A stretch of DNA of 64,000 nt from Pseudomonas sp. Irchel s3h14 (GTDB taxonomy: Bacteria > Pseudomonadota > Gammaproteobacteria > Pseudomonadales > Pseudomonadaceae): positions 1 to 64,000 of the forward strand of contig NZ_FYDJ01000001.1 of the NCBI RefSeq assembly GCF_900187425.1, given 5' to 3'. A program made the translations under genes and the position numbers. Positions 62,624 to 64,000 of this stretch are shown here, piece by piece (position 1 is the first letter of the stretch; every line of letters begins with the position of its first letter). Below the pieces are notes generated by a model. It was not told the DNA's origin and did no database searches. It saw nothing but the letters and a program-made list of their open reading frames with translations.

Positions 62624-64000
62624 GCGACGAAGCACAGCGCTGGAAAGAGAAATACCTCAAAAGCATCGAACAACAGGAAAAGCTCGAACGTCGCTGGGAC
62701 GCCCGGCTCGACCTGCTGCGTCGTGGCCTGGTGCGCAGCACGCTGGCAGCCGAGGGCACCGACCGCGTCGTTGACCAATGCATGAAGGAAATGCGTGAAG
62801 TCGTGCGCACCGACGACATGGACGCCGGCCTGGCCGCCCTGCTTCCGCGGCTGGAAAAAGCCGTGCTCGACTCCGAACAACGCCGGGAAACCCGGATCAA
62901 TCAGACCAGCGCTGCATTGACCGCGCTGGTCTCACAGCTGCAAACATTACCGCTGCCCCGGGAAATAAGCCGGCCGCTGAAAAACTTCGCCAAGCATCTG
63001 GAGGCAAGAGTCGGGCAGGCGCGCGAAATTCCGTTGCTGCTCAGCGAACTGAGCGGTCTGCAAGGCAAAGCCCTGAATCAGCTTGAAAACCCGGCGGAAC
63101 CCGGCCGCCCTGGTTTGCTGCAGCGGCTGTTTGGTAGCCGTGAAGCGGATGAAGCGGCATTACAGGTTGTCCCCGGCACTGTTCCGACGCCCACCCTGCT
63201 GCATGCCGAAGCGGTTGCTGTGCCTCATGCCGAGACATCACAGGTAACCGTCGATCTCGCACCAAAAATCGATAAGCCGCAAGTGGCGGTCACACAAGTT
63301 GCCGCGCCCGCGACTGCATCCGAGCCACCGACAATCGAGACTCCGCCCGCAGCAGCGCCTTCTCCTGCAGTTGTAGCGTTTGTCCCGCCGGTGCTCGAGC
63401 CGGAGCGAGCACGCGCCCAGACTCCAGAGACGCAACCGCAACCGGACATAGAACATCCAGAAGAACCCGCGCCATCAATCATCGAGCCAGAAATACGGGC
63501 TCAACCGGCAATCAATCCCGACGAACTGACCCCGGTGGTCTATCTCGACAGCCTGCCATTACCCCCGGCCATGGCCGAGGTGTTGGCCGCCGTAGATACT
63601 GAACAATCCGAGCCGGATGCTCTCTACGCCCTGCCGGACTCACCCGAGCCGTCCTACAGCTCGGTGGCCAAGCATATCGAAGACACGTTACTGGGCCTGC
63701 TCGACGACCTGACGCTGCCCGAGCGTCATCGTCCGCAAGCCGAAGCGATGCGTGATCGCCTGCAAAACGGTTTGAACTGGTACGAACTACTGCCAATCCT
63801 CGACGATCTGGCAACCTTGATGCTGGCAATCACCGACAGTGGCCAACATGAATTCGAAGCCTACTTGCAACAGCTAAACGAACGCCTCGAGTCGTTCCAA
63901 AGCAACTTGCAAGCCGCCAGCGAAGGCCATGCCGACAACCGTTCCGCCGCACGCGAGATGGACACGCAGATCCGCGAGCAGGTCGACGGCTTGCAGAGCA
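62620..64000 (+). CDS. dgcH: N-terminal part of probable diguanylate cyclase DgcH (cut by window end)
   Basis: First 460 codons; no stop in the window, and the GGDEF domain would lie beyond it. ATG 62620 overlaps the EEP stop (ATGA). Visible: [33 protein letters not shown] at the start; a helical N-domain (about 1-170), a long Pro/Ala/Glu-rich linker (about 180-305), then a second helical part (about 340-460, [41 protein letters not shown]). The name rests on synteny with PA5487 of P. aeruginosa (dsbA, EEP, dgcH in order); the GGDEF part is not visible, so the identity is not proven. Confidence 0.7.
   Translation, partial: [460 protein letters not shown]

Overview
The window is chromosomal DNA from a Pseudomonas of the fluorescens group. 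The evidence is high-GC coding DNA, gene order matching the Pseudomonas chromosome near the origin (zur-znuCB/znuA, thrB, polA, ersA, engB, cytochrome c4, dsbA, dgcH), the trpI/trpBA pair, the glutarate genes gcdG-gcdH/gcdR, the aa3 oxidase cluster, and REP elements of the pseudomonad type (GGGAGC..GCTTGCTCGCG). Nothing looks like a prophage, plasmid, integron or CRISPR array, and I saw no tRNA.

Layout. 1-577: promoters and leader of an rRNA operon that runs leftward out of the window. 578-4050: glutarate catabolism (gcdG, gcdH, divergent gcdR). 4487-7438: proton-translocating transhydrogenase (pntAA, pntAB, pntB). 7564-9057: an acetyl/succinyl-CoA transferase. 9377-13253: two DUF1127 genes, three tandem DUF2388 secreted-protein genes and a translationally coupled protein with an HExxH motif and a DUF4105 domain. 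13304-16947: a CigR/RcnB-like protein, then trpA, trpB and divergent trpI. 16944-22158: small stress and envelope genes (DUF883, dodecin, two DUF1161, an LLM oxidoreductase, osmC, two lipoproteins, a membrane aminopeptidase). 22165-22844: a RAYT transposase with REP elements. 22850-26497: HAD phosphatase, gamma carbonic anhydrase, prlC, yheV. 26612-31865: a module absent, as far as I recall, from the corresponding P. aeruginosa locus: a periplasmic phosphatase, a three-subunit gluconate-type dehydrogenase and a small EF-hand-like protein. 32064-33154: a radical SAM gene under a LexA box. 33398-45496: beta carbonic anhydrase, SulP transporter and the aa3 cytochrome oxidase operon with its heme A, copper and assembly factors. 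45677-48211: metNIQ. 48474-50612: katE. 50735-51451: a lipoprotein. 51489-54524: zinc uptake and Zur. 54660-55959: thrB and a DUF2782 gene. 56034-59748: polA, ErsA sRNA, engB. 59940-61730: two c-type cytochromes and dsbA. 61745-64000: an EEP-family protein and the start of a probable diguanylate cyclase cut by the window end.

How the parts work together. The window is mostly core respiratory and stress physiology: transhydrogenase, periplasmic sugar-acid oxidation feeding c-type cytochromes, the aa3 terminal oxidase with CtaG, SCO, SURF1, CtaA and CtaB, catalase, OsmC and zinc homeostasis. Three regulatory inputs can be read from the DNA: a LexA box before the radical SAM gene, sigma-22 (AlgU)-like promoters before osmC and ErsA, and a candidate Zur operator between zur and znuA. 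Inverted REP pairs (BIMEs) mark gene boundaries at six places, and one RAYT gene that could account for them is present.

Least explained parts: the DUF1127/DUF2388/HExxH-DUF4105 cluster with repeated GTACAG motifs in front of it; the CxxxC thioredoxin-like protein in the cox operon; the EF-hand-like protein next to the gluconate dehydrogenase; and an unlisted small ORF at 26612 with a strong ribosome binding site.
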